From Bacterioplanoides pacificum (lineage in GTDB: Bacteria > Pseudomonadota > Gammaproteobacteria > Pseudomonadales > Oceanobacteraceae): a DNA stretch of 64,000 nucleotides. The notes beneath the pieces are model-generated. The model did no database searches. It saw only the letters and a program-made list of their open reading frames with translations, and was not told where the DNA came from. The stretch lies in assembly GCF_042648445.1 (NCBI RefSeq), contig NZ_JBHRYB010000005.1, forward strand, positions 744,001-808,000. The letters are read 5' to 3'. Position numbers and translations under genes: made by a program. This document shows, piece by piece, positions 41,900 through 52,300 of this stretch; within the stretch, counting starts at the first letter, position 1, and each line of letters opens with the position of its first letter.

Positions 41900-42355
41900 C
41901 TAAGATTCATCACTATTTTCCCAGCCACCCACCGCCAAGGCATCATAATTAACAGCAATCTCTCCCAAGTTTTCCGGATTATATAAAAGGGGGATTTTCC
42001 CGCCAACTGATAAAGTATAACGAAATTCTGGCTCCAAATTTTTAAGTTCACTTTGACGCCCCAGACAGTCTACAACAACATTAAGATAACGACGCCGGTT
42101 AACTTCCAAATGGCTATCCGATATGGCAATAACAGTACCCAAAACTTCGTCAGTACAGCGCATCGATAGTTTTTTATACCTTCGTGACTGCAACCAATAA
42201 TATATAAATACAAATACAAAAATCAGCGGCGCAAGCCGGTGAGTCCGTTCTTTAGAGTCCTGCCACGGCGCGCCAAAGGTAATATGATCATAAAGCATTG
42301 CCATCAATGTGATCGCCACAGGAACTAACCACAGCCAAAGAGCAGGAATATTCAT
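41900..42355 (-). CDS. Small membrane protein, DUF3592-like, paralogue B
   Basis: 151 residues. Hydrophobic segments at about 3-22 and 46-60, then the same C-terminal domain as paralogue A (RCTDEVLGTVIA, RRYLNVVVDCLGR, LLYNPENLGEIAVNYDAL). Nine bases follow the vgrG stop, so it is in the vgrG operon. Paralogue pairs after vgrG are sometimes immunity or accessory proteins; here that is only inferred from position. Confidence 0.72.
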   Translation of the reverse strand: MNIPALWLWLVPVAITLMAMLYDHITFGAPWQDSKERTHRLAPLIFVFVFIYYWLQSRRYKKLSMRCTDEVLGTVIAISDSHLEVNRRRYLNVVVDCLGRQSELKNLEPEFRYTLSVGGKIPLLYNPENLGEIAVNYDALAVGGWENSDES

Positions 42356-42364
42356 TTTGCGTTA

Positions 42365-44977
42365 TCATCCAATTATAACCAAGGTAGACTTTAAAGAGTA
42401 TACATTATAGTTGGCCGTGGCTGTGGTTGATTTCTCAAGCTTGACTTTACCGTTAGCTATCGACACTTTCCCTTCCCATAATTTTGAAACATTATCCACA
42501 GTCACACTAGCTCCGGCTTTCATTTCCATTGTTGCCGATAAGGAAGACGACGTTTTTACGCCTAGAAAGTTTTCACTCACCAAACCACAGTTAGTTGTAG
42601 ACGTGATATCGACTATCGTATCTGATATCTGACCAAGCACTGTGCTTTTATTAACGGCACTCATTTTCAATATATTATTTTCACCCGTTACCGTAATATT
42701 CTCAGTGTAATTACCACCGGTTGTCACAGTTTCGGTATAGTCACCACTCAGGGTTTTTGTAACCTCTTGTGCAGCACCCGTGATGGTCGTAGAGACATCT
42801 CCGGTTATATCTTCAGTCACATTACCGGTAATAGTCCGCGTGATATCACCGGTTAATGTTTCGGTAGCCGAGCCGTCGCGCTGGAAGGTGAAATCCCCCT
42901 TATGACCAACATAATGTTCACCTTCAATATGCTCGTAGGTGTTGCCGATATTTTGTGTTACCAGTGAGTTATCGTCCCAACTTCCTGGTAACGATGGTCC
43001 CGGCTTCGGCACCCCCTTACCAGCACCAAGATCGACATTATTTTCAATAAAACGGCCACCGTAATTATAGGTCTGATGGATACCCGTTAACCCCTCACCC
43101 TGTGCCCAGGTTGAGGCAACCCCTGCATGATAACCATAAGTATTGCCAAAGTCCTTACGTACGATGCCACCCTTACGCTCACTGTTCAGTGGCACATCGA
43201 ACGGATCTGTTGTAACCATGGATGCATCGTTACTATACAACCTGTCGCTCAAATCGAACTGATTGTTACCTGATCCAACGGATGCATCAAAGGTATGGTT
43301 TTCTTCATAAAGTGAGCCAAACCGAAAGCGCGCATTAACACCGTAAATATAATCCGCACCGTAAGTCCTTTCATAACGATCACCGTAACGCTCATCAATA
43401 TGATGATTACCGGCAATGTAATCGAGTGTTTCACCACTGTCCGTTCCATCCGGGCCAAGCACCTTAAGTGGAGATTGCTGAATATTATTCAGAACCTCAG
43501 AGCTATCATACAAGCCACTAATGTGCAAAGTCTGATGGGATTTCAGCGCTTCTGTGTACAATAAACCATCGGTACGAATCGACGCATGATGTGGATTTTC
43601 ATTATTTACAGGATGTCTTAGCGACTGTGAATTTTCCAAAGCACTCTGAATATACGGCCGGTCTGGATTACCATCAATAAAGGCAACCTGCACTTCGGTT
43701 CCCGGAGTCAATGGCATATCAAAATGATTAGTTCGGGCAGTCTGGCGTGCCAAACGTATCCAGCTGGATACCTTCTTTTCGTCTTTAAGGAAGTCAAAAA
43801 CAACCTGATATTTACCAATACTATCGCGCTGAGCAATATCCTGTTGATCACCATCCGCATGGACACGTGCAGTGGCTGAAATCGCTCTTGGCTTTTGAAT
43901 CCGGCTGCTATCTGGACGATACTGAATACCCTTTGGAATACCAACAAAGCTGGCTTCATAGAATGGTGCGCTATGACCTTCCTCAGAAGCACGATGACCG
44001 TTATCCAGATGACTACCGTTATGACGAACTTGAGTGATAAGAATTTCAGCAACCGAATTGCCGGCGTCATCTTCAACATTCAGCACGAATCCGGGCGCCA
44101 AATAAGGAATACCAGTAGTACCCTCAAACTCGACAGCATAACACTGATATTCCTGCAAACGGATTTCTGCCAGCAGTTCTGCTTCATCTTTGCTGTCACA
44201 CCCTTCGTTAACCAGGTGAACACTGTTTTTACCGTCTATCTCACCCGCCGAACCTTCGAAATGCTCAGTTGCCTGATCAGGATTAACCTCCGAGATCACC
44301 ACGCCATCCGGCACTGCATTATAACTACGACGTAAGGTTCTTACTGTATCAAAGCTGAAGCTTGGATTATTACTGATATCCAGCTTGGCACTGGCAATAA
44401 CAGCCTGATCGTAACTGGTGTTATCCGAAAATATCAGTTCACCATTTTGCTGATGATCAAAATAAAAATAAATTCCCCAATGACTGGCCAGGCGACTGAC
44501 AAAATTAAAATTTGATTCAGCATACTGACACACGAAATTTTTTTCAGGGTAAGTCTGGGTAGTTTTCATGCTATGTTTTATCATAACATCATCGCGCAGT
44601 TCAGCTTCCAGAATCTGTGGTGCCGCTTGCTTTACATAAATGTCATAAGACTTATTTTTAGACTGCCGCCAAAGACCTGGCACCATAACTGCCGTATAGT
44701 ACTTATGGGTATTAGAGCCATGAAATTCTTCATCGATTGACTGTAACATCCCGCTGATAACATATTTCCCATTTGAACTATCAGCATCATCAACAACAAG
44801 TGAGCAACTTTCGGCCAACACTGCCTGAAAATCAATCCCTTGTGCCACCTTCTTCTCCACTTTCAGTTTCAGTGTGAACTGAAACATCTGTGACATCCCT
44901 TCAGTGCCATTAAACCCGATCAGCGTAAACTCACCCGGATAACTATCGGTGACAAATGAAAAATTCGGTTCTGCCAT
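42365..44977 (-). CDS. vgrG: T6SS spike protein VgrG with long C-terminal extension
   Basis: 870 residues. The gp27-like base (about 1-380) starts FTLIGFNGTEGMSQMFQFTL; the gp5 OB-fold (about 380-470) has GTEVQVAFIDGNPDRPYI. After that comes a Gly/Asp/Tyr-rich stretch (about 480-690), a run of T-x-T-x-T-G beta repeats (about 700-760, TLTGDITRTITGNVTEDITG), and a final beta-rich part (about 770-870). The needle usually follows the OB-fold directly; the inserted stretch is unusual and could be cargo-binding. No known catalytic motif is seen. Opposite strand to the tss operon, 8 kb away. Confidence 0.92.
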   Translation of the reverse strand: MAEPNFSFVTDSYPGEFTLIGFNGTEGMSQMFQFTLKLKVEKKVAQGIDFQAVLAESCSLVVDDADSSNGKYVISGMLQSIDEEFHGSNTHKYYTAVMVPGLWRQSKNKSYDIYVKQAAPQILEAELRDDVMIKHSMKTTQTYPEKNFVCQYAESNFNFVSRLASHWGIYFYFDHQQNGELIFSDNTSYDQAVIASAKLDISNNPSFSFDTVRTLRRSYNAVPDGVVISEVNPDQATEHFEGSAGEIDGKNSVHLVNEGCDSKDEAELLAEIRLQEYQCYAVEFEGTTGIPYLAPGFVLNVEDDAGNSVAEILITQVRHNGSHLDNGHRASEEGHSAPFYEASFVGIPKGIQYRPDSSRIQKPRAISATARVHADGDQQDIAQRDSIGKYQVVFDFLKDEKKVSSWIRLARQTARTNHFDMPLTPGTEVQVAFIDGNPDRPYIQSALENSQSLRHPVNNENPHHASIRTDGLLYTEALKSHQTLHISGLYDSSEVLNNIQQSPLKVLGPDGTDSGETLDYIAGNHHIDERYGDRYERTYGADYIYGVNARFRFGSLYEENHTFDASVGSGNNQFDLSDRLYSNDASMVTTDPFDVPLNSERKGGIVRKDFGNTYGYHAGVASTWAQGEGLTGIHQTYNYGGRFIENNVDLGAGKGVPKPGPSLPGSWDDNSLVTQNIGNTYEHIEGEHYVGHKGDFTFQRDGSATETLTGDITRTITGNVTEDITGDVSTTITGAAQEVTKTLSGDYTETVTTGGNYTENITVTGENNILKMSAVNKSTVLGQISDTIVDITSTTNCGLVSENFLGVKTSSSLSATMEMKAGASVTVDNVSKLWEGKVSIANGKVKLEKSTTATANYNVYSLKSTLVIIG

Positions 44978-45091
44978 GTTACATCCCTGTAAAAATAAGC
45001 ATCAACATTGGAATTTAAGGCGATATCAAGATAAGGAAATATCACTCAAAAAATAACCAACAAGTATAAATCAATAACCTACAGATACGAG

Positions 45092-46177
45092 TTAATACTG
45101 TATCACCCAACGCTGGGCCTCTGAATCAGAAGGTGCGATCGTAGTATAATCCGACAAGCCATCGGTTGTTTGTATCAGAAAGTATTGATCTTCATCATTT
45201 TTTATTCTTTCCGTTTTAATTTTCACGTCACCATCCCCATGCGGACATACATCCCACTTAAGGTTAAGGCTGTCCTGACACAAGTAGGCTTGGGCTTTAG
45301 TCTCATCATCATTGCCATTATCCATACAAAATCTGGAGTCATTATCGCCCCGGAACTGAGAAACAATATTTATCGCATCTCTGCAACTGCCACTGCCACT
45401 GCCAGAAGAAGAATTATCAAATCGCCAACGTTGAGCAACGGATATTGCATTACATGATCTGGCCAGCAGATCGCGGGCATCTTCGCCCTCAGCTCTCGCT
45501 GCAGTATTAATCTCAATACACTTCCCGCTGGAACGATTAATAATCTGAAAGTAGTCCTGTACCCCCAGAACGTAAAAAGGCTTGCCAGCACCCAAAGCTT
45601 CAACCGGGTCCAAAAGCTGGATTACCATTGATTGAATATCCAAAGCATAGATATTATAGCCCGAGCCTAAGTCCTTAAAGCTGCTACTGGGTATATAGCC
45701 CGTATAATATGGCCGGCTCCCGCCATCCTGGGCCGCATTGCGATTACGAAACCAATTGTCGATAACATCATCAAATTTTTTGGCACCGCTAAATTTCACC
45801 AACTGCGTTAACTCTTTCAACGTAGGTAAACGATACCCCTTATCTGACATCGCACTTCTTGCGTTTGCATACTCAGTCAGCGAGATCAATGTTTTCGCAT
45901 TTTCCACAATACCATCGGATACGACGTCAACATCTTCGTTCCAGTGCGCTTTAACAACATACCTGCCGGCCACACTGCAATAATGACTTGAGTGCTCCGC
46001 CTTATTATCGCTGTAAATCTGACTAGCCGAACAGGCAATCATTTTCGCCGGCAGGAATTCGGCATCACCCGGAGAGGTAGCTCCCCCTCCTGACATCGCT
46101 GCAACCTCCAAGGAAAGTACAGCCAGCAGCCAGACGAAAGGGCTGACAAAAAGCCGTGACATTAATTTCATCACCAT
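45092..46177 (-). CDS. Secreted protein with DUF1566-like and ricin-B-lectin-like parts
   Basis: 361 residues; GGGGAG precedes the ATG. Signal peptide of about 27 residues (ending EVAAMS). A DUF1566/Lcl-like segment (about 85-165) is marked by GYRLPTLKELTQLV. The C-terminal half (about 205-361) has repeated Q-x-W-like ends (AQRWRFDN, AQRWVIQY) of a ricin-B trefoil lectin, with a Ser/Gly linker. Four or more cysteine pairs fit an exported protein. Possibly binds glycans. Between the giant Calx-beta gene and vgrG on the same strand. Confidence 0.68.
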   Translation of the reverse strand: MVMKLMSRLFVSPFVWLLAVLSLEVAAMSGGGATSPGDAEFLPAKMIACSASQIYSDNKAEHSSHYCSVAGRYVVKAHWNEDVDVVSDGIVENAKTLISLTEYANARSAMSDKGYRLPTLKELTQLVKFSGAKKFDDVIDNWFRNRNAAQDGGSRPYYTGYIPSSSFKDLGSGYNIYALDIQSMVIQLLDPVEALGAGKPFYVLGVQDYFQIINRSSGKCIEINTAARAEGEDARDLLARSCNAISVAQRWRFDNSSSGSGSGSCRDAINIVSQFRGDNDSRFCMDNGNDDETKAQAYLCQDSLNLKWDVCPHGDGDVKIKTERIKNDEDQYFLIQTTDGLSDYTTIAPSDSEAQRWVIQY

Positions 46178-46315
46178 GTTACTCCCCGCTGATTACACAG
46201 TTTGCCACTGGCAACCGAAATGGAATTTTCATCAAACATCCCTGACTTATTAATTTATTGAATCTGTTATGTGCTGATTTAGCTCTTGGTTAACAAACTA
46301 TGTTGTCTTATGCCA

Positions 46316-49300
46316 TCAGTGATACACATACATAGTCTTCAGATCTGAAGGTCCGAACGGTACAGTGCCAGGACTCGCTTCATTATGACAATAGGTAAGT
46401 CCGTTATCTGCATCAACGACCCATTTCCCGTCAACCAGGCATTCATCTGCAGTAATAAAATAACCGTTCAATGAAAGCGGAGCGGCATCCGGAGTGGACA
46501 AGTCAAGAAGATTCAAGAAATCAGCAACCGATGGACGCTGCCAGCGGTAACCCTCCGGATCAGTCCTATAACCACAAACTTCAATGGGCACATTCTCTTC
46601 TTTGCTGATCGCCCACATGTATCCTGTATTACTATCATGCAGGCATGGGTATTCTTCTGTACCAATAGACGGTGGAGTGCTACCGTCGTCGACTGGCCGG
46701 ATCGGTGGAACCGGCTCCCCATCATTGGTGACAAAGGTAAAACTTCGTTCCGGAAACACCACTTGTGCGTCATGCAAGGGAATATTGCCATCGGCATCAC
46801 AATCCACAGCTGCAACATCAGAATTGATAATCAGGCACCGGGAAAGACCACTATCAACGGCTGAAATAACATCGTCATCATTAACAATGACAAACAGCCC
46901 CTCATCGTTGAAATCACCTGATTCATAGCTGCTCGCAGGCACTGGCATTCCATAACCAAAACAATTTCCACCCTCACACAAATCTGACTGGGTTACATTA
47001 ATATTGAACCACTCATTTCGTTCCAGCAGAGCATCGTCTTTAAAATTGACCAGCTCCTTCAAATAGCAGTTATCGGAACCAAATTCGAACTTAAGGAGTT
47101 TAAGCTCAACACTATTTGAACTTGTATCATTACTGTCACTAAGCCAATAGTCCTGACCAAGAGTCGCAGAAGACAAACGCTCTTCAACACCTGAAGCCAT
47201 TCCCTGACTTAGTACACTCAATTCCTGCGCCCTGGCTGTAAAATCAGATTCTTTTGCTTCATCGCTGACCGATCCTTCATCAGGAATACAAACTTCAAGA
47301 GCTAATGGCTGTGTTTCTGAAGTGGATTCAAGTACTGCCCGAGAACCACCGACGTAGCTTATTGTAACAAAGTCATTATTTTTAATGGTATAACTGGCTG
47401 TGGCTATTTCCGCTTCCGTTTCCGTTTCCGTTTCCGTTTCCGCTTCCGTTTCCGTAACGGATTTATCCAGATAAACCGAACCAGTAGCGTCAGCCAGCTT
47501 GAGGGTATAGGTTATTTTTTCATCCGGTTCGACAACCGAGTCGTCTTCTATCTTCAGAGTAATATCATGAGAGTGGCCGACGCCCTTCAAATCAATATCA
47601 ACGTGACTGCTATCGGAGTCGTCATCATCAAAGTTGGAGCCACAACCAATACTGCCATTATCACAACTCGGCACCAGTTTCATTTTCAGGTTTTCCACAT
47701 TATCCCCAATCGTCAGACCTTTCTGATCGCTGAGGCTCAGTGCTAACTCAGTATCCGACTCCGGCCCACTACTCTTACTAAACTTAATCAATGGCTTTAT
47801 CAGGTCATTATTTTTAATGGTATAACTGGCTGTGGCTATTTCCGTTTCCGCTTCCGCTTCCGTTTCCGTAACAGATTTATCCAGATAAACCGAACCAGTA
47901 GCGTCAGCCAGCTGGAGGGTATAGGTTATTATTTCATCCGGTTCGACAACCGAGTCGTCTGCTATCTTCAGAGTAATATCATCGCCCAAATCAATATCAA
48001 CGTGACTGCTATCGGAGTCGTCATCATCAAAGTTGGAGCCACAACCAATACTGCCATTACCACAACTCGGCACCAGTTTCATGTTCAGATTGTTCACATT
48101 ATCCCCAATCGTCAGACCTTTCTGATCGCTGAGGCTCAGTGCTAACTCAGTATCCGACTCCGGCCCACTACTCTTACTAAACTTAATCAATGGCTTTATC
48201 AGGTCATTATTTTTAATGGTATAACTGGCTGTGGCTATTTCCGTTTCCACTTCCGTTTCCGTAACGGATTTATCCAGATAAACCGAACCAGTAGCGTCAG
48301 CCAGCTGGAGGGTATAGGTTATTATTTCATCCGGTTCGACAACCGAGTCGTCTTCTATCTTCAGAGTAATATCATGAGAGTGGCCGACGCCCTTCAAATC
48401 AATATCAACGTGACTGCTATCGGAGTCGTCATCATCAAAGTTGGAGCCACAACCAATACTGCCATTACCACAACTCGGCACCAGTTTCATTTTCAGGTTT
48501 TCCACATTATCCCCAATCGTCAGATCTTCCTGATCGCTGAGGCTGAGCTTGAGTGCTAACTTAGTATCCGACTCCAGGCCACTACTCTTACTGAATTCAA
48601 TCAATGGCTTTATCAGGTCGTTATTTTTAATGGTATAACTGGCTGTGGCTATTTCCGCTTCCGTAACGGATTCATGCAGATAATCCGAATCAGAACCGGC
48701 AGCCAGATGGAGGGTATAGGTTATTTCTTCATCTGGTTCGACAACCGAGTCATCTTTTATAACCAGGGATAACAAAGGCTTCTCCCTGGTGTAATCAAAC
48801 CGTTTTACTGCATCCGAAGACTCAGAATAATCATCGTTTACATTCTTACCGCAACCGGAACATTCTCCGACAACAACAAACGTCAGGTCTTCTTTGACTA
48901 CATTGTCTGCAATCAAACCACCTGGTTTAAATATCAGCTCTGGTGAAGCTTCTGAGTTTTCTGCAGCCGCTGAGTGATGACGAAAATAAACCCTCGGTTT
49001 CAGTTTATCATCGTCTTTCAGTGTAAAATCGGCAAAGGAAATAGCGAACTTATCAACGATATCTGAAGCCAGATAACTGGCGTTACCATTACTGGCCAGA
49101 GCCAGCTTATAAGTAAACCGTTCTGTTGGCTCAGTGAGGTTATCGTTCAGAATGGTAATTTTATAGCTTGGATTATATGGAATCCCCGCCAGGTTAATGG
49201 ACATCGGAACATCATCGGAATAATCATCTTCCCCACTCCCAGCGTGACTATCACATCCCCCACTACAGACAGAAGTCAATTCAAAAATCATATCTGTGAT

Positions 49301-52300
49301 ATTACTGCCGACACGATTACCACCCAGATCGATTGTAACGGTTAACGCCTTGCCTGGACCTTCCTCTATTTCAGTCTCCGATAGTGAAACAGCAGGAGAT
49401 AGCTTACCATTTTTACGAATGACATAACTTACCTCATCAATAACGCCGGTCTTACTATTCAAATAGCGCGCATTGCTTCCGGCCTTCAGGCTCAAACGGT
49501 ATGTAATTGTTTCATCAGGTTCAACCACATTGTCACTGAGAATCTCCATATCGTAGAAGTGGTTCTCACGATCCAACTCGCCCTCTTTGGCAGAAAGCTC
49601 AACCTCGGAATCATCGCCACTATTTCCCAAGCCCGAGTTAAAATCCTGACCTTCATTGCCACAGTTGTCACATTCTGCCGATAGCACCAGCACCAGATCA
49701 TCAACATTATCAGCGATACGTCCGTTAAGTTTCAGTGTTAATGTCTCTGTTACAGATAACGATGCAGGTTCATCTCCAGCATTATTCGTTAGAGTCAGAT
49801 CTGGGCTGATAACATCATCATCATTGACCTCATAGCTGAAACGCAGATCCTGGGCCGCCATTTCGCCGCTAATATACAAAGCACGATCATCATCAGCGAT
49901 TCCGTCTATCGCCAACCGAAGCGATACCGCCCCCTTTTCTTCCGGCTCAACCAACTGATCCTGAATAAAGTAAGAAACACTAAAAGGCTTCACACTGCCA
50001 TCGGGGTTTAGCTCCAGATTAACAGCAACCTCCTGAAAGTCCTTATCTTTGGTCGTACATTTATTGGCTGAACAGACTTCTGTAGACGGTGAGATGGTTA
50101 CCGGCGGAAAGTTCGCCGCCAGCATTCCCTCAACCAGAAACGACATCGGCTGCAGCCCACTCAGATTGGTCTCGCTGCCAGAAATATGGTTGCCATCACG
50201 AATATAAGGCGACTCGTTACGCCAAATGGTTAATCGATCATCATTCACCAGAGTGCCTGCCACCGACGCATAGTCATCATCAACTGGCTGGCCAGCATCA
50301 ACACACGACTGGCCAACAGGGCAAATACTCATGCGAACCGGAAAGTCTTCCGCGACATGATCAAACTGCAGCAGCAGAGTCACCTCTTCATTCAGCTCTA
50401 CCAGAGAATCACGTTCAACTGCCAGCGCTACCTCAGCCTGTGGCAAACCTGAATTTTGAGGAGCCAGAATCAGTTCATGCCACTCTCCCGCACTGGCATC
50501 TAGCTCGGGCTTTGGCACCTGAACGTCACTGAAGTCGTTGTCATCCGTACCATTAAATAGCAGCTTATACTTCAGCTTAACGGTAACCCCGGCATTCAGC
50601 GACAAGTCAAAGGCGTGGCTGGCAGCATCTTCTATTTCACTAAAACCATTAACGGTAACTTGAGCTGTATCGTTATTCTGCACCGTCAACAATAAGTCTG
50701 CATGTCCGGCCGTACTGTTTAAGGCACCATAACGCGACTGCAATGACGCTGAAACAATGCTGCGTTCATCACACTCAACTAACTCATCATCATTAATATC
50801 AAAAGTAACAGCGATCCGAGATTCACCTTTTGCCAACGCATCGTTATTACTGAGTGAAAAATCTTCATCCAGGGTCAACACCGTCTTACTGACCCAACTA
50901 CAGTTATTGAGCTGATCACTGTCAGGTACCTGTGCAGCTATGACTACATCAAAATGCTGCAATGCTGAAGCATATTGACCAGAGTCATCTTCAAGCTGCA
51001 GGTACAGCGTTACTGCGGCCTCTCCTTCAGAAATCACAAGTTCTGAAATGGGTTGAGATACGTCTTCAATACCCCGTTGATACCAACTCACCCGCGGCAA
51101 GTCATCATTCACAATAGTCAGTTCATAAATCAGTGGCAAACCGTTTTCATCGACCAGCTCATTCTGAAATTCATCAAGCAACTGCAGATAAAATACTTCA
51201 TTAGCTTCGACATCCGAATCGGCACTGATAGGCAAATGAATGCTGGCAGCCATCTCAGAACTGATAGTGATTCTTTCGCGGGAAATTTCTGTTTCAGACG
51301 CAGGGGAATCAAAATCATTAAAATCCGATTTTTTACCATCGGTATATAACACATAAAAATAATCAGCCTCAGCACCGTTGGTCTGCTCTTGGTAGGCAAT
51401 ATTAACCTCCAGATTACGGTTTGTGCCTGTGCCTTCCCAGAATGCGAGGTCATCAGAAATATCGTCGGCACTGGACACCTGAAATCTAGGTGATTCGTTA
51501 TCGCGGATATACAACGATGTTGCACCGAACTCTGCGCCCTGATCATTCAGCAGTTGTAGCTGAACAACTTCAGTTCCTTCTAATTCATTATCATCTTTAA
51601 TGCGAACAGTAGCCTGATAGACCGATGTACCTGGCGTAATAATGACACCGCGGGGTGTATCATCATAATCCTCCGCACCAGCCAAACTAACTCCTGCCGC
51701 TTCATGTTCACTTCTATTTTCCGCCTGTCGTAACTGGTAAAACAACTCAAATGGTTCACTGACTTCACCAGAAAAATTATTATCAACGACGAATGGAATC
51801 TGATAGACCGAATAGCCTTGCGCATCTTTTTCTTCAGCTGACTCGGCTACAGTCTGAGATTTTCCACCATTAATTTCAAAGGTAGGATATCCGTCTTGAC
51901 CGGGTACATCATCTGTTCGAATCAGACCCGACGCCTCACGCACCAGCGAAGAATGACTCACCTGAAGCGTCATAACTTCATCAGGTTCAACCAGGGAATC
52001 ACCCACGACCATTACCACAACATCCTGTGACAGCATGTTACGGGTAAAAGTAATCTGACTATCAACTACCGTATAGTCCTGATCCGCCTCAGCGACACCA
52101 ATCCCTTGCTGTGCAAGGGTTGAAACATGCAGTGGAAAATCGTCGATAGTATTTTCGGATAAGGTGACCGTAAAGATTAATTTTGAACTGCCAAAGTCGA
52201 CCTCCGTCGTTTCAGCATCAGCCACACTGAACCGGGGAAAGTCATCATTCAAAATCTTACCGTACAGCGTGGCAATTTCACTGCCATTTTCATCTGACAA

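Noticed and set aside
47372..48616. Possible CRISPR-like or mobile repeat array
   Set aside because: The repeats are coding, 399-432 bases long, directly adjacent without spacers and in frame within one protein.
50089..50532. 147-codon plus-strand frame antisense to the giant Calx-beta gene
   Set aside because: His/Pro/Gln-rich shadow of the coding strand, no SD.
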